In this document: in pieces, positions 27,663 to 36,592 of the stretch
Layout: each line of letters opens with the position of its first letter
Position numbering within the stretch: the stretch's first letter is position 1
Source: Bdellovibrionota bacterium
Lineage (GTDB): Bacteria; Bdellovibrionota_C; UBA2361; JAFLCA01
Direction of reading: 5' to 3'
Assembly: GCA_030584005.1 (NCBI GenBank)
Contig: CP129486.1
Location: 1,429,556-1,493,555, forward strand
DNA: 64,000 nt
Position numbers and translations under genes: made by a program
Notes under the pieces: generated by a model
The model's database searches: none
Told to the model about the DNA's origin: nothing
What the model saw: only the letters and a program-made list of their open reading frames with translations

Positions 27663-28430
27663 CTAGGAACCGGTCGCTTCCGCCTCTTGCCCATCCTCTG
27701 GCTCGTCGACAGCACGAGTGGTTTTCAAACGTTTACGCAGGCGGCCAAGCCGTGTTGCCGGGCCCTTACTGCGCTCGATACAAAATTTTTCAAGGGCATC
27801 CAGCATGCCTTCATCCCCTCCTTTACAGAAGGTCTTGGCGAGCTCTGCAGATCGCTTCATGTTCCGCACCATGCGCGGGACTTCCCGTCTGGCGGTTTCA
27901 AATTGGAGCGCCTGCCGCATGGTAGTCGCTGCCTTATCAAGACTGGCCATCAGGATCGCCACTAACGCTTCGTTGCGATCTTTTGCATTGAGCACTGCGG
28001 GCGACATCGGTTCACCCTTCGTCGCATTCACTATGGCGTCCTCAAGGGTGTCAGCGGTGAAGGGCTTCACCAAATAGCCCTTGGCTCCCATTATCAGGAG
28101 ATCAAACACGTCATCGACGCTCGGCTCGTATGAGGACGGAATCGCAATGATGGAGGGGAATTGCTCCAACATTTGGTGCAAGAAGTCCTTAGCCGGCATG
28201 TTTGTCTTCTTGGCTTCGAAGATGACATGGGTGAACTTGCGATCCTGCACCTTTTCAAACGCCGCAGCGTGCGAAGGCACATCGCTGAATCCGCCGTAGC
28301 CGAGCGACTTCAACGCATTTCGCATATTGTTGCGATCGTTGGGTTCAGACTCCACGATCAGGACCGTGGCTTTCGCCCGTTCGGCCGGTGTCAGTGCGAG
28401 TTGAGAATCATCTGGGAGGGGCATATCCAC
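27663..28430 (-). CDS. Pseudo-receiver protein with Glu at the phospho-site
   Basis: A 255-aa protein with a receiver-like domain at residues 22-140. The strand-3 position that normally carries the phosphorylated Asp is E72 (THVIFEAKKTNMP), and the acidic pocket reads ESE rather than DD. K122 (GYLVKPF) is kept. A helical C-terminal domain (about 150-255) ends in basic then acidic tails and has no HTH that I can see. Asp-to-Glu may mimic constant activation. No kinase is adjacent. Confidence 0.8.
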   Translation of the reverse strand: MDMPLPDDSQLALTPAERAKATVLIVESEPNDRNNMRNALKSLGYGGFSDVPSHAAAFEKVQDRKFTHVIFEAKKTNMPAKDFLHQMLEQFPSIIAIPSSYEPSVDDVFDLLIMGAKGYLVKPFTADTLEDAIVNATKGEPMSPAVLNAKDRNEALVAILMASLDKAATTMRQALQFETARREVPRMVRNMKRSAELAKTFCKGGDEGMLDALEKFCIERSKGPATRLGRLRKRLKTTRAVDEPEDGQEAEATGS

Positions 28431-28633
28431 CTATTCGCCATGCATTAATCTGTCTTCCCCTGAGTTGGGGTGATGGAGCAAAGCCATCATAGTTCACACA
28501 CCCCGAGCTGCCCTGGGGCCCAGGATGCTCGACTTCGGCACCTCTAACCCCCTTAGTTTCCTACGCTTTTAGGCAGCTCCGGGACTCACAGTAAAGTATC
28601 GGAACTCCTGGGAAAGAACTTAATCTTTCAGTG

Positions 28634-28650
28634 TCTCCCTTACAGGGAGA
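28634..28650. terminator. Perfect 7-bp hairpin
   Basis: TCTCCCT (28634-28640) and AGGGAGA (28644-28650) flank TAC. It lies in the 292-nt gap between the pseudo-receiver gene and the M48 gene, which otherwise shows nothing clear. Confidence 0.4.
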
Positions 28651-28722
28651 TCTGCGCTGTGTGCCTAACCGGCTGCTAGGCGTTAGTGTGGAACTTAGGC
28701 AAATGCCGATTTGTTGCCTTAT

Positions 28723-29334
28723 TCAGCGGTTGGCTAGAACGCTGAGAACATGGGCTGCGCGGGCCCGTAGATGGCGCGGTGTGGCACTCGCCGGGAGGAT
28801 CCGTTGATAGTGATTGGCAAGGCGGTCGAGTAGTTCCGGTGCGGTGTAGGGGTCAAAACCCCCTCCTTGAAGCAGTTTGAGCGCTACTCCATCGGCGGCA
28901 TGCTCCCAGGTCATCATTGCAGTCGGCTGCGGGAGCGGTGCATCCGCAAACGCAGGGTAGGCCACACTATGTTCAAGCATATGATGTGCTAACTCATGGG
29001 CGACGACGAAGGCCAGTTCATGCGCGCTTTGGGTAACCTGCACCAGCCCCTCCGAAACTTCTATCCGATTTGGCGCCTTGGCAAATGCGTTGGGCAGGGC
29101 ATCGTCGGTTATGACAATCTCGGGAACAAAGCCAAAGTATGCCTGGAGATCATCGCCGCCGAAGGCATGCACGATAAATTCAAGCTCCCTGCCAATTGTG
29201 CTACTGCTGCTCGAGAGGTTCGTACTATTCACTTGATGCGCGGGGGGAGGGGAAGAGAGCGTGATCTTTTGTTCGGTCAACGCCGTGCAGGGGAGGAGTA
29301 GAATGGCGAAACTTAGTAAACGTCTCACGCGCAC
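28723..29334 (-). CDS. M48-family metallopeptidase, exported
   Basis: A zinc metallopeptidase with HELAHH (HExxH) and a downstream Glu in TWEHAADGVALK as the third ligand, the M48 pattern. From GTG 29334 the N-terminus is a signal peptide (RLLSFAILLLPCTAL). A TTG 17 codons upstream gives a longer frame but is less plausible. No TPR repeats follow, unlike BepA. It could be a periplasmic quality-control protease; substrates unknown. Confidence 0.85.
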   Translation of the reverse strand: MRVRRLLSFAILLLPCTALTEQKITLSSPPPAHQVNSTNLSSSSSTIGRELEFIVHAFGGDDLQAYFGFVPEIVITDDALPNAFAKAPNRIEVSEGLVQVTQSAHELAFVVAHELAHHMLEHSVAYPAFADAPLPQPTAMMTWEHAADGVALKLLQGGGFDPYTAPELLDRLANHYQRILPASATPRHLRARAAHVLSVLANR

Positions 29335-29725
29335 TACAAAAAAACCTGAGATCGCACCCTGACCAGCTATGGTCGGGTTACTCAACGGCCCTCGACTGCT
29401 CCTTCGCGGGCCTCTCTAGTTACGACTCAAACCTTATAAAAATGATTCTACCATTCTTGAGAAATTCTTAACAAAAAATGATTTTTTTGCCGGAATCCGT
29501 CCGATCCTGCGGGGCGTCGTTCGACGGGGGGCGAAATAGGGAGTAGAATGAGCATTCGATGTGCCGTACTCCTGGTGCGATCCAAATCGGAGCTATCCTG
29601 ACAGCTCACTCGGTGCAGCGCGGGGGTAGTTGATGCGGTGCTCAGGGGCCTCAGCAGAACATGGGGCGATTCCAACAATGCCAAGGAGGGCATTTTGAAG
29701 ACACGTGTAGGTATTAGGTGAAGTG
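29335..29725. other. Gene-free interval upstream of the cyclo-ligase gene
   Basis: About 390 bases without a supportable gene, containing a T/A-rich part near 29440-29490 and a possible promoter (TTCGAC, 18 nt, TAGAAT around 29520-29550). The palindrome at 29677-29694 lies here. In many proteobacteria 6S RNA sits directly upstream of the 5-formyl-THF cyclo-ligase gene. I could not fold this stretch into a convincing 6S RNA by eye. Confidence 0.4.
29677..29694. repeat. Dispersed palindrome type 1 core, copy B
   Basis: AATGCC-AAGGAG-GGCATT followed by TTGAAG. It shares the ATGCC-AAGGA-x-GGCAT core with 24677-24692. The loop AAGGAG also resembles a ribosome-binding site but lies too far from the next start. 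Confidence 0.55.
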
Positions 29726-30355
29726 ATGGGGAAACATGCTGCAAAGCATCAGCTTCGTGCTGAGATGAAAAAGATTCTAGCCAATCTTGATAGGCGATGG
29801 GTCAATGCGGCGAGTCGTGAGGTGACCCATCGTCTGACGGCGCTGATCAACTCATGTGCAGAGACTCGTCCGGTCGAGCATGTGTTGGTGTGGATGCCCT
29901 ACTTTCCGGGGGAGGTTGATCTGTCTTCCCTGATCTCTGCCCAGCTTAATCAGCGCAAAGTATATGTGCCCCGTATTCTACCCGATGTGCAGATGAGCTT
30001 TATCTCGATCGATGTCGGATGGGATAATAGCCTTGTAACGGGACAGCTAGGAATCCCGGAGCCGGCGGGAGCGAGCGGTGAGGCCTTCGATGAGTCGCGT
30101 GCCGAGAGCACCCTCGTGCTGGTGCCGGGGCTGGCCTTCGACAGCCTGGGCAATCGACTGGGACGCGGGCGCGGGTACTACGACCGCTTCCTGTCCCGTG
30201 CCGCAATGGCGGAGGCCACCAAGGTGGGGGTATGCTTCGATCTGCAGATCACCCCGGAAGTTCCGACCGAGTCCTTTGATATCGCCATGGATTGGGTCGT
30301 TAGTGAGCAGCGCACCCTCCGCACTGGTTTTAACGCGGTGGAAGGCGGTGTCTGA
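29726..30355 (+). CDS. 5-formyltetrahydrofolate cyclo-ligase
   Basis: The enzyme (209 aa) converts 5-formyl-THF to 5,10-methenyl-THF with ATP, recovering stored folate. The C-terminal signature LGRGRGYYDRFL and the VLVPGLAFD block are diagnostic, and the N-terminus has the basic substrate helix (KHQLRAEMKK). ATG 29726 is spaced 7 nt from AGG. ymdB follows 59 nt downstream, a neighbour pairing often seen. Confidence 0.94.
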   Translation: MGKHAAKHQLRAEMKKILANLDRRWVNAASREVTHRLTALINSCAETRPVEHVLVWMPYFPGEVDLSSLISAQLNQRKVYVPRILPDVQMSFISIDVGWDNSLVTGQLGIPEPAGASGEAFDESRAESTLVLVPGLAFDSLGNRLGRGRGYYDRFLSRAAMAEATKVGVCFDLQITPEVPTESFDIAMDWVVSEQRTLRTGFNAVEGGV

Positions 30356-30414
30356 ATGAGCAGGTGCCACCAATGCATGGTTTGGCTACATGCCCCTGAG
30401 CAAGCGAGGCCGCT

Positions 30415-31221
30415 ATGTCACAGCTGTTGAGAGTCTTATGTCTTGGGGACATTGTGGGCAGACCCGGCCGCGCTCTTGTGTGTGCTGCACTGCGTACAGT
30501 GCGAGCGCAGCATGGTGTCCATTTAGTGGTGGCGAATGGTGAAAATGCCTCAGGTGGCCGCGGGCTTGATCCAGAGAACGCCAAAGAGCTGCGAGCAGCA
30601 GGGGTCGATGTGATTACCCTCGGTGATCATACCTGGCAGGTAAAACAGATAAAGCCGTTTCTGCAGGGCGACCCCAGCTGGTGTGTACGCCCGGCCAATT
30701 ACCCCCCTTCGATGCCAGGGCGAGGCTGGACCACACTGCAAGCACCTCCTCCCTTTGAAGGCGTTTCGGTGGCGGTGTGTAATCTAATGGGGCGGGTAAT
30801 GATGTCTGCCGTCCTCGATTGTCCGTTCAGAGCGGCTGACCAGTTTATCAAGGATCTGCCGCCTGCAGTTCATGTGCGCATTGTCGATATGCACGCCGAA
30901 GCCACCTCCGAGAAGGTGGCTATGCTGCGCTATCTCTCCGGCCGGGTATCGCTGCTCTTTGGCACCCATACCCATGTACCGACCGCGGATACCCAGGTGG
31001 ATGCCGCGGGGACTGCCTATGTATCCGACCTTGGCATGTGCGGCCCTGTCGACGGGGTCATAGGCATGCGCTCGGAGGCGGCGCTTGAACGCTTCCTGAG
31101 CGGGGGCCATGTTCCATATGAAGTGGCTGACGGCAAAGCGGTGCTGAGCGGAATTCTGTGTGACATCGATGTCAGCACCGGCAAGGCCGCCCATATCGAG
31201 CGACTTTCCGTCAGCGGGTAG
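30415..31221 (+). CDS. ymdB: YmdB-type metallophosphoesterase
   Basis: A 268-aa calcineurin-like phosphoesterase of the TIGR00282/YmdB family. Metal-site motifs appear in order: LGDIVGRPGR, VANGENASGG, TLGDHTWQ, MHAEATSEK and GTHTHVPTAD. Family members hydrolyse 2',3'-cyclic nucleotides and affect RNA decay and development. It has no signal peptide. It follows the cyclo-ligase gene and ends just before a long inverted repeat. Confidence 0.93.
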   Translation: MSQLLRVLCLGDIVGRPGRALVCAALRTVRAQHGVHLVVANGENASGGRGLDPENAKELRAAGVDVITLGDHTWQVKQIKPFLQGDPSWCVRPANYPPSMPGRGWTTLQAPPPFEGVSVAVCNLMGRVMMSAVLDCPFRAADQFIKDLPPAVHVRIVDMHAEATSEKVAMLRYLSGRVSLLFGTHTHVPTADTQVDAAGTAYVSDLGMCGPVDGVIGMRSEAALERFLSGGHVPYEVADGKAVLSGILCDIDVSTGKAAHIERLSVSG

Positions 31222-31226
31222 AGTTA

Positions 31227-31281
31227 CCTAGAAGTCATTTCTTAAATGGCCGTCCATGACCATTTAAAAATCGCTTCTAGG
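31227..31281. repeat. Long two-step palindrome, type 1 full form
   Basis: Outer arms CCTAGAAG (31227-31234) and CTTCTAGG (31274-31281) and inner arms TTAAATGG (31242-31249) and CCATTTAA (31260-31267) are each perfect. ATTT/AAAT pairing lies between them. It separates ymdB from a convergent receiver gene and could also end both transcripts. Confidence 0.8.
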
Positions 31282-31295
31282 GCGATACTGCAGCA

Positions 31296-31658
31296 TTATT
31301 CGAATCGAATTCCAGCAAGAGCGTGCATTAGCTCATCCATTTCAAATGGTTTGCGCAGGAATTCGTCCACTAAATTGCCGGCGCGACGCGCCTCCTCCGG
31401 AGCATCTTCAGAGGCCGAAAGAAGTATGACCGAGAGGGACTTCCAGGCCGGCGTTCGGCGCAAATCGGCGACGACTTCAAGGCCGCTCCGGCGGTCGAGC
31501 TGGTAGTCGATGAGCAGTGCATGCGGCGCTGACACTTTGAGCGAGGCCCACAGCTCATCCTCCGTTCCTACGCTGACCACATCATGACCCAGCGAGAGCA
31601 GCGCCTCAGTGATAAGCGTACGGACGACTGGGTCATCATCGTAGACAAGCAATCTCAC
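31296..31658 (-). CDS. Single-domain response regulator
   Basis: A 120-aa stand-alone receiver. GGAGGG, 5 nt before GTG 31658, sets the start (MRLLVYDDDP). Acid pocket D7-D9, phosphoacceptor D51 (HALLIDYQLDRRSG), the LLSASED switch residue and the KPF lysine are all present. It is the last gene of a two-gene unit, 25 nt after the hybrid kinase, and probably relays its phosphate (CheY- or Spo0F-like). Confidence 0.9.
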   Translation of the reverse strand: MRLLVYDDDPVVRTLITEALLSLGHDVVSVGTEDELWASLKVSAPHALLIDYQLDRRSGLEVVADLRRTPAWKSLSVILLSASEDAPEEARRAGNLVDEFLRKPFEMDELMHALAGIRFE

Positions 31659-31683
31659 AAATGCCCTCCGAACTCCATCGCCC

Positions 31684-34107
31684 TTAGTGTAGTCGCGATT
31701 GTGCCAAGCCATTGCCTATGCGAGAGGCGAGCACCTCGCGCACTCGAGTCGCCAATGTCGTCAAGTCAAATGGTTTGGGGAGTACCGCGCTCTCCTGGGT
31801 GCTCCTCAGGTTCACCCCGTATCCGGTGATCAGGAGGGTGAGGGGATTACGACCCTGTTCTCGAATCTTTGCGATCAGATCGAGGCCATGCATCTTTGGG
31901 AGGATCATGTCGACCAGCAGCAGGTCGTAATGCTCATTGGTGCAGCGAATGAGAGCTTCTGCGCCATCACTACAGCTTTGCACCTGATATCCGAGCGTTG
32001 ACAACATGGACACCATAAGGCGGCGCAGAATCTCCTCATCTTCTACTACCAGTATACGCTCATTGTTCTGGGCAGATGCGGCAAGCGGAGAGGAGCTGCT
32101 CCCCGACGTGGTCGTCTCGGGTCCCTTGCTCCCTTTCTCCTGAGGGATTCCTTGGGCGAGCGGCAGATAGATCGAGACCGTGGTACCGCGTTCCGGTTTG
32201 CTTTCGAGTGAGAGGAACCCGTCGTGGGCCCGCACAATCGCAAATACGATCGACAGACCCAGCCCGGCATGTCCTTGCTCGGCCTTGGTGGAGAAAAGCG
32301 GGTCAAAGGCTCGTGACAGCGCCTCTGGCGTCATGCCGCACCCGTTATCGCGAACGCGTATACGGCAGTACGTGCCAGCTCGTCCGCCAGGATGCAGGTC
32401 AACGATATCCTCATCGAATTTTTCGGTATCGAGCGAGATCTCGACACGTCCCAACTCCCCATGCAGAGACTCACGTGCATTCATGACAAGATTGGCAAGC
32501 GCCTGAACAAGGAGATGGCTATCGCAGCGTACGAGTATTGAACCTGTCGGTGCCGAGTAGGCAATCTCACATGCTTCGCCAATCATCTCCCGAAACAGCA
32601 CGAGCCGCTCACTTAACAACTTCCCTACATCGACGACCGAGAGGAGCGTCGGCTGGCCTTCGGCGAACTCCAGAAGCTGTCGCACTAAATTGCCTGCGTC
32701 CTTGGAGAGGCTGAGGATTCGGCTGAGTGCGTTACGCATGTCTTCGGGATTGCCGGTAAGAGTGGCAACGCTCGCTTCGCCGCTGATTGCGGTGAGACTG
32801 TTGTTGAAGGCATGCGCTAATCCGCTCACCGAGCTGCCGAGAGAATCAAGTTTTTGTGCCTGCAGCAGATGGTTCTCCACCGTACGGCGTTCAGTGATGT
32901 CCCGCAGAGATATGAGCACGCAGTCCGGTTGGCCTGAAAAAGTGGAGTTTTCCAGGCTGTCGGATCGTTGGGTCGAAACCTCGAAGAAGCGCAAGGTATC
33001 GGGCAGTTGATTGATCTTTATCTCTGCGCTGCGAGATCCCTTCTCCAAGGTTTTGGCGGCCAGGGCAATCAGTTGCGAAGCAACCTCTGGAGGGAGTCCG
33101 ATTTGGTCAATCCTCTTTCCCAGGAGTTCATTGTGACGAATCTCGAGCAGGTCGCGGAACTTTCTGTTGGCAAAGGCAATCGTGCCGTTCTTTTGGAGCG
33201 CGCATAGACCGCTCTGACCGGAGGCCCAGCCCTCACCCTCTCCGCGTGCTGTTTCATCGCTTTTTGGCACCACGAACTCGGTGGTGGCAGCCACTACTTG
33301 GTCCGCCTCTTGAGTGGAACGTCGCCGCCAGAATTCACTTGAGAGGCCGGAGAACCCCTGATGTGCCGCATTAGAAAGGCGAGAAGTAAGACCAAGATCT
33401 CTGGAGATTTGGGGCAGCCAGCTGGCCAGTTTGTGGCCAATCGCGGCGGGCAAGAGCACTGCGGCTATCATCATCCACAGTCCCGACCATAGTGCTTCCA
33501 CACCTGTGCCGAGGCTCCAGCGTGGAGCGCCCAGTGAGAACGCTGTCGCGACCGATACCGAGGCGATAAGCGGCACAAGATGGGTAAGAATCTCCATCAA
33601 GGTCGTCACACGCGGCTTTTGGGTGATTACGCCCCACACCCCGGGCACTAACAGCAGGAGGCCCGCCACCATGCATAGAAACGTTTCCCATGCCGCGGTT
33701 GCCATCGAAGAAGCGAGCCTTATCGCGACAGGCTCGGTGGCGGCATAGCCGACGTAGTAGGTAAATGGGCCAAACGCTAAAAGCCATACTAATGCGCATG
33801 AGAGATAAAGCGGGACCTTCCATCGTGAGTTGGCCGCAGTCGATAAGACAGCGATGAGGACCAAGAAGCGTGCGCCTTCGACGTGATCTCCGGTGAGCAG
33901 GGTCTCCGGAATGTATCCAAGCCCGACTGCCAAAAGTGCCGGCCCAGGACCTAATGCTCCCGCCGCAAGAAAAAGAAAGATCTTGCCAGCCGCATACGTT
34001 GGCTGATCAAGCAGTATGGTGAGAGATAAGTTGGTGATGATGGCAAGGCTACCTAAGTACAGCGCGGCCTTGGTTCGCCAATCCAGATCGGTTGTAAGCG
34101 ACTTCAT
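31684..34107 (-). CDS. Membrane hybrid histidine kinase
   Basis: An 807-aa sensor. Residues 15-235 hold about eight hydrophobic helices in a MASE1-like array. A PAS domain (about 295-405) follows, then a kinase core whose H-box reads SGLAHAFNNSLTAI (H432). The usual Asp after the His in HDFNN kinases is Ala. G1 is DNGCGMTPEA and G2 GHAGLGLS. The C-terminal receiver (about 680-807) has D in LLLVDMILPKMHG. The receiver gene downstream is the likely partner. Confidence 0.92.
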   Translation of the reverse strand: MKSLTTDLDWRTKAALYLGSLAIITNLSLTILLDQPTYAAGKIFLFLAAGALGPGPALLAVGLGYIPETLLTGDHVEGARFLVLIAVLSTAANSRWKVPLYLSCALVWLLAFGPFTYYVGYAATEPVAIRLASSMATAAWETFLCMVAGLLLLVPGVWGVITQKPRVTTLMEILTHLVPLIASVSVATAFSLGAPRWSLGTGVEALWSGLWMMIAAVLLPAAIGHKLASWLPQISRDLGLTSRLSNAAHQGFSGLSSEFWRRRSTQEADQVVAATTEFVVPKSDETARGEGEGWASGQSGLCALQKNGTIAFANRKFRDLLEIRHNELLGKRIDQIGLPPEVASQLIALAAKTLEKGSRSAEIKINQLPDTLRFFEVSTQRSDSLENSTFSGQPDCVLISLRDITERRTVENHLLQAQKLDSLGSSVSGLAHAFNNSLTAISGEASVATLTGNPEDMRNALSRILSLSKDAGNLVRQLLEFAEGQPTLLSVVDVGKLLSERLVLFREMIGEACEIAYSAPTGSILVRCDSHLLVQALANLVMNARESLHGELGRVEISLDTEKFDEDIVDLHPGGRAGTYCRIRVRDNGCGMTPEALSRAFDPLFSTKAEQGHAGLGLSIVFAIVRAHDGFLSLESKPERGTTVSIYLPLAQGIPQEKGSKGPETTTSGSSSSPLAASAQNNERILVVEDEEILRRLMVSMLSTLGYQVQSCSDGAEALIRCTNEHYDLLLVDMILPKMHGLDLIAKIREQGRNPLTLLITGYGVNLRSTQESAVLPKPFDLTTLATRVREVLASRIGNGLAQSRLH

Positions 34108-34140
34108 GGCTCTTCCCTTTTCCTAGTAACTGGATTCAAG

Positions 34141-34172
34141 AATGCCCACCTTGGCCTTCTTGAGATCACTCC
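34141..34172. repeat. Dispersed palindrome type 1, copy C (inverted)
   Basis: Read on the minus strand it contains AGTGATCTCAAGAAGGCCAA, matching AGTGATCTCGAAAATGCCAA at 24664-24683 with few differences. Confidence 0.6.
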
Positions 34173-34246
34173 AAGTTGTGAGGGCGCGCCCCCCGGCGCA
34201 CCCCATCAGAACGTCGCTTCCACGGCCTCCCCGAGGGCTCAGCCGT

Positions 34247-34290
34247 CCTATAAGTGGTTTCGAGAAGGTATCCTTGAAACCACTTCCAGG
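34247..34290. repeat. Dispersed palindrome type 1, copy D
   Basis: AAGTGGTTTC (34252-34261) and GAAACCACTT (34276-34285) are perfect arms. AAGG/CCTT extends the stem inside, and CCTA and CAGG flank it outside, giving a CCTA-AAGTGGTTTC layout like the other copies. Confidence 0.75.
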
Positions 34291-34868
34291 TGTGGACAGG
34301 CACATTGTGATAGGGCGGTTTGCCTTGTGTTTGCCGCTCCCTCGCTGTTTCAATGAGCGCACATGCACCGCGGCGCGCTATTACACACAGTCCCTTTGGT
34401 TAGATTCTCGCAGTTCCCCCCAGGTTGTTCATTTCAAGTTCTCTTTCCGAATTGACGAACAGCTTATGACAGCTGGCGAAAGAGTCCCGCTGATTGGAGC
34501 GACGCAAAGAATGGCACAACCGCGCGCAACTACAGGCAGTTCTGGGGTGAGCAAGGAGCGCACTGTCGATTGACAGGTCGCGCTCCCTCAAGGCGGGTGT
34601 GTTACCTAAGGCGGTAGAACGGCGCCTCGAATAATAGAACGCAACTCCAAAGGGTTTTATATTTGGGGGGCTTACTGCCTAATTCTTGTGTGCTATAGAG
34701 ATGTTCTCGTATTTGTGATGGGGTGAAGGCGACTTTTTGCATCGCCTCCGCCGCTTTGCTCATATAGGATATTGGGGAGTTAGTACGTCGCTTCGGCCCC
34801 CACTAGGACGCACAATTTTATTTTTTAGTTGTTGTTGGGATTTTTTGTTGGAAGGAGAGGGACCAAAA

Positions 34869-35636
34869 ATGAAGAGGTTCTCGCGAGCAATAATTTGCGC
34901 CGGCCTGCTTGCCTGCATGGCTGCAATTCCGGTGGTCACAGAAGCGCAGGATAGTCTTCCCCATGACAATGGATTGACCACCTATCACACTGCTCCACGC
35001 TATCGTGAGAGTGAGTCGCACCCCCTGCGGATTGTGGGGTACGTACTGCACCCGATTGGCTGGCTCGCGCGTGAAGTGATCTTCAGACCAATCAGCTATT
35101 TTGCTTCCTCAACGGAAACGACCCGCAGCGTGATGGGATATCGTGAGCCGTATGACTACAGGCAGCCTGAGTGCTTTAGCGCCGATGATAGCGTGCCAGA
35201 TTGCCGGACGATTACTCCGTTCAACTACGAAATGAGCCAGATTGCACCCCTTGAGGATGAGTCAATGGGTGATACTGCGGCCGTAAACACCAATGAGCGG
35301 CTTGTGTACATGCCGGATGTAAATTTCGATTTTGATAAGCGCTCGCTCAATGACCTCGGTCAGGGCAAGACGCGTCAGGTAGCGCAGCTGTTGCGCGAAA
35401 AGGCGGGGGTGAAAGTCGTGCTGCAGGGCCATGCTGATTTCATGGGATCAGACCAGTACAACGAGAAACTGGGCATGGACCGCGCTGAGGCGGTGCGTCA
35501 GGAGCTGATAGCTCTAGGCATTCCTGCCGATCAACTCTCAACTGTCACCTTCGGTGAATCGCAGCCTGTATTTGCTGAGCAAACTGACTGGGCTCGTGCG
35601 GTGAACCGGCGAGTAGCGGTGCAGTTTCAAGAGTAG
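34869..35636 (+). CDS. OmpA-family outer-membrane protein
   Basis: A 255-aa protein from ATG 34869 (GGAGAGG site; the longer frame from 34737 is rejected). Signal peptide to about VTEAQ (residue ~27), a roughly 110-residue middle region of unknown fold, and a C-terminal OmpA/Pal peptidoglycan-binding domain (about 145-255) with FDFDKRSL, QGHADFMGSDQYNEKLGMDR and VNRRVAVQF. It anchors the outer membrane to peptidoglycan. A clear terminator follows. Confidence 0.92.
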   Translation: MKRFSRAIICAGLLACMAAIPVVTEAQDSLPHDNGLTTYHTAPRYRESESHPLRIVGYVLHPIGWLAREVIFRPISYFASSTETTRSVMGYREPYDYRQPECFSADDSVPDCRTITPFNYEMSQIAPLEDESMGDTAAVNTNERLVYMPDVNFDFDKRSLNDLGQGKTRQVAQLLREKAGVKVVLQGHADFMGSDQYNEKLGMDRAEAVRQELIALGIPADQLSTVTFGESQPVFAEQTDWARAVNRRVAVQFQE

Positions 35637-35657
35637 CAGTTTGAACCTGCTGCAGAA

Positions 35658-35680
35658 AAAGGCGCCCTGGGGGCGCCTTT
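35658..35680 (+). terminator. Rho-independent terminator after ompA-like gene
   Basis: AAAGGCGCCC (35658-35667) pairs perfectly with GGGCGCCTTT (35671-35680) around TGG, followed by CTTATT. It is the clearest terminator in the window, and its A-rich 5' side could also serve the convergent gene. Confidence 0.9.
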
Positions 35681-35759
35681 CTTATTGGGTGCCTCGTCGG
35701 CCTCATTGTCAATCAAGAGGTTGCGCAGATCGCGTTACCGCTTGGCGAAGCGGCAACAG

Positions 35760-36548
35760 TTACTTGGTGTGATCGTTTGGGCGAGGCACCTCAAAGGTTC
35801 CTCCCTCACTTCGGCCCACTTCGAATGAGGACTCGCTGCGCGGCTGCTCTCCTGTAACACCGAACCACTCTAATGCGGCACGCCATGGAGATTTCTTTTT
35901 CTCATTCATGACTAATACCTTTCTAAGCATCTGGGTTTCCGAAAGGAGGATAAGCTGGTCACGGTCGTGCTTATCTTCGAGTTTCTCGATGCGCGTTCGC
36001 AGCCAATCGCGTTCCTTGCTCAGATCGGCAATCTGTTGGTCCTTCAAGTCCAACAGCTTCTCATGGAGCGATACTAGGTGCTGCAATCTCTGCAGCTCAA
36101 GGCTCTGTGTTGGTTGAAAAGAGGCTGGCGGGGATTCCGTGTGGGGTGCCTTAACGGGAGCTGCCTCTACAGGGGGCTGCTCTACGAGGCCCTCACTCTT
36201 GGAGGGGGTGGCCTCTTCAGGAGGAGGAAGCTCATCGTCCCAACGCAGCACCGCTTCGCTGGCGGCTGTATTTGCATGACCATCTTCCCTTTGAACCGTC
36301 ACCTCTATTGCTTGCTGCAGTGAAGTAGGGGTCGTATCTGATGGACGCGGCTGAGTTGATTCGCTGAAAGATTGATATCCTGGGATCTGGAACAGTGACT
36401 GTACCTCGCCCCGGGAGAATAGTTGGATGCCGTCATGGTCTGACTCGGCGTGCAGGTATCCCGCTTCGGCAAACCTGCGCAACGTGTTTGCAGAAACCCC
36501 TGCTAAGGACGCAGCCTCTCCCTCTGAGATATAATCATGGAAACCCAT
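35760..36548 (-). CDS. MerR-like HTH protein with coiled coil
   Basis: A 262-aa protein. Residues 5-55 form a MerR-type winged HTH (ISEGEAASLAGVSANTLRRF, then AGYLHAESDHDGIQLFSRGE). A Pro/Glu/Ser-rich linker (about 60-145) leads to a coiled coil (about 150-215, LQRLQHLVSLHEKLLDLKDQ). The short basic/aromatic C-terminus contains SPWRAALEWFG. GAGGGAG precedes ATG 36548. Probably a regulator; target unknown. The next gene upstream is pyk. Confidence 0.8.
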   Translation of the reverse strand: MGFHDYISEGEAASLAGVSANTLRRFAEAGYLHAESDHDGIQLFSRGEVQSLFQIPGYQSFSESTQPRPSDTTPTSLQQAIEVTVQREDGHANTAASEAVLRWDDELPPPEEATPSKSEGLVEQPPVEAAPVKAPHTESPPASFQPTQSLELQRLQHLVSLHEKLLDLKDQQIADLSKERDWLRTRIEKLEDKHDRDQLILLSETQMLRKVLVMNEKKKSPWRAALEWFGVTGEQPRSESSFEVGRSEGGTFEVPRPNDHTK

Positions 36549-36592
36549 AACGTACTCCCTCGCCGATCTTCGGTTCGTCGGCGCCTCGCGGG

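Larger units (their letters stand above)
34108..34868. other. Long gene-free interval with repeats
   Basis: About 760 bases between the divergent hybrid kinase and ompA genes. Frames in it have no domain character. It carries an inverted type 1 repeat (34141-34172) and a strong palindrome (34247-34290). The last ~180 bases are T-rich before the ompA ribosome-binding site and probably hold its promoter. Confidence 0.6.

Noticed and set aside
34142..34573. 143-codon frame in the long gap before the OmpA-like gene
   Set aside because: Runs through the repeat copies, Arg/Pro/Ser-rich without domain character, and has no ribosome-binding site.
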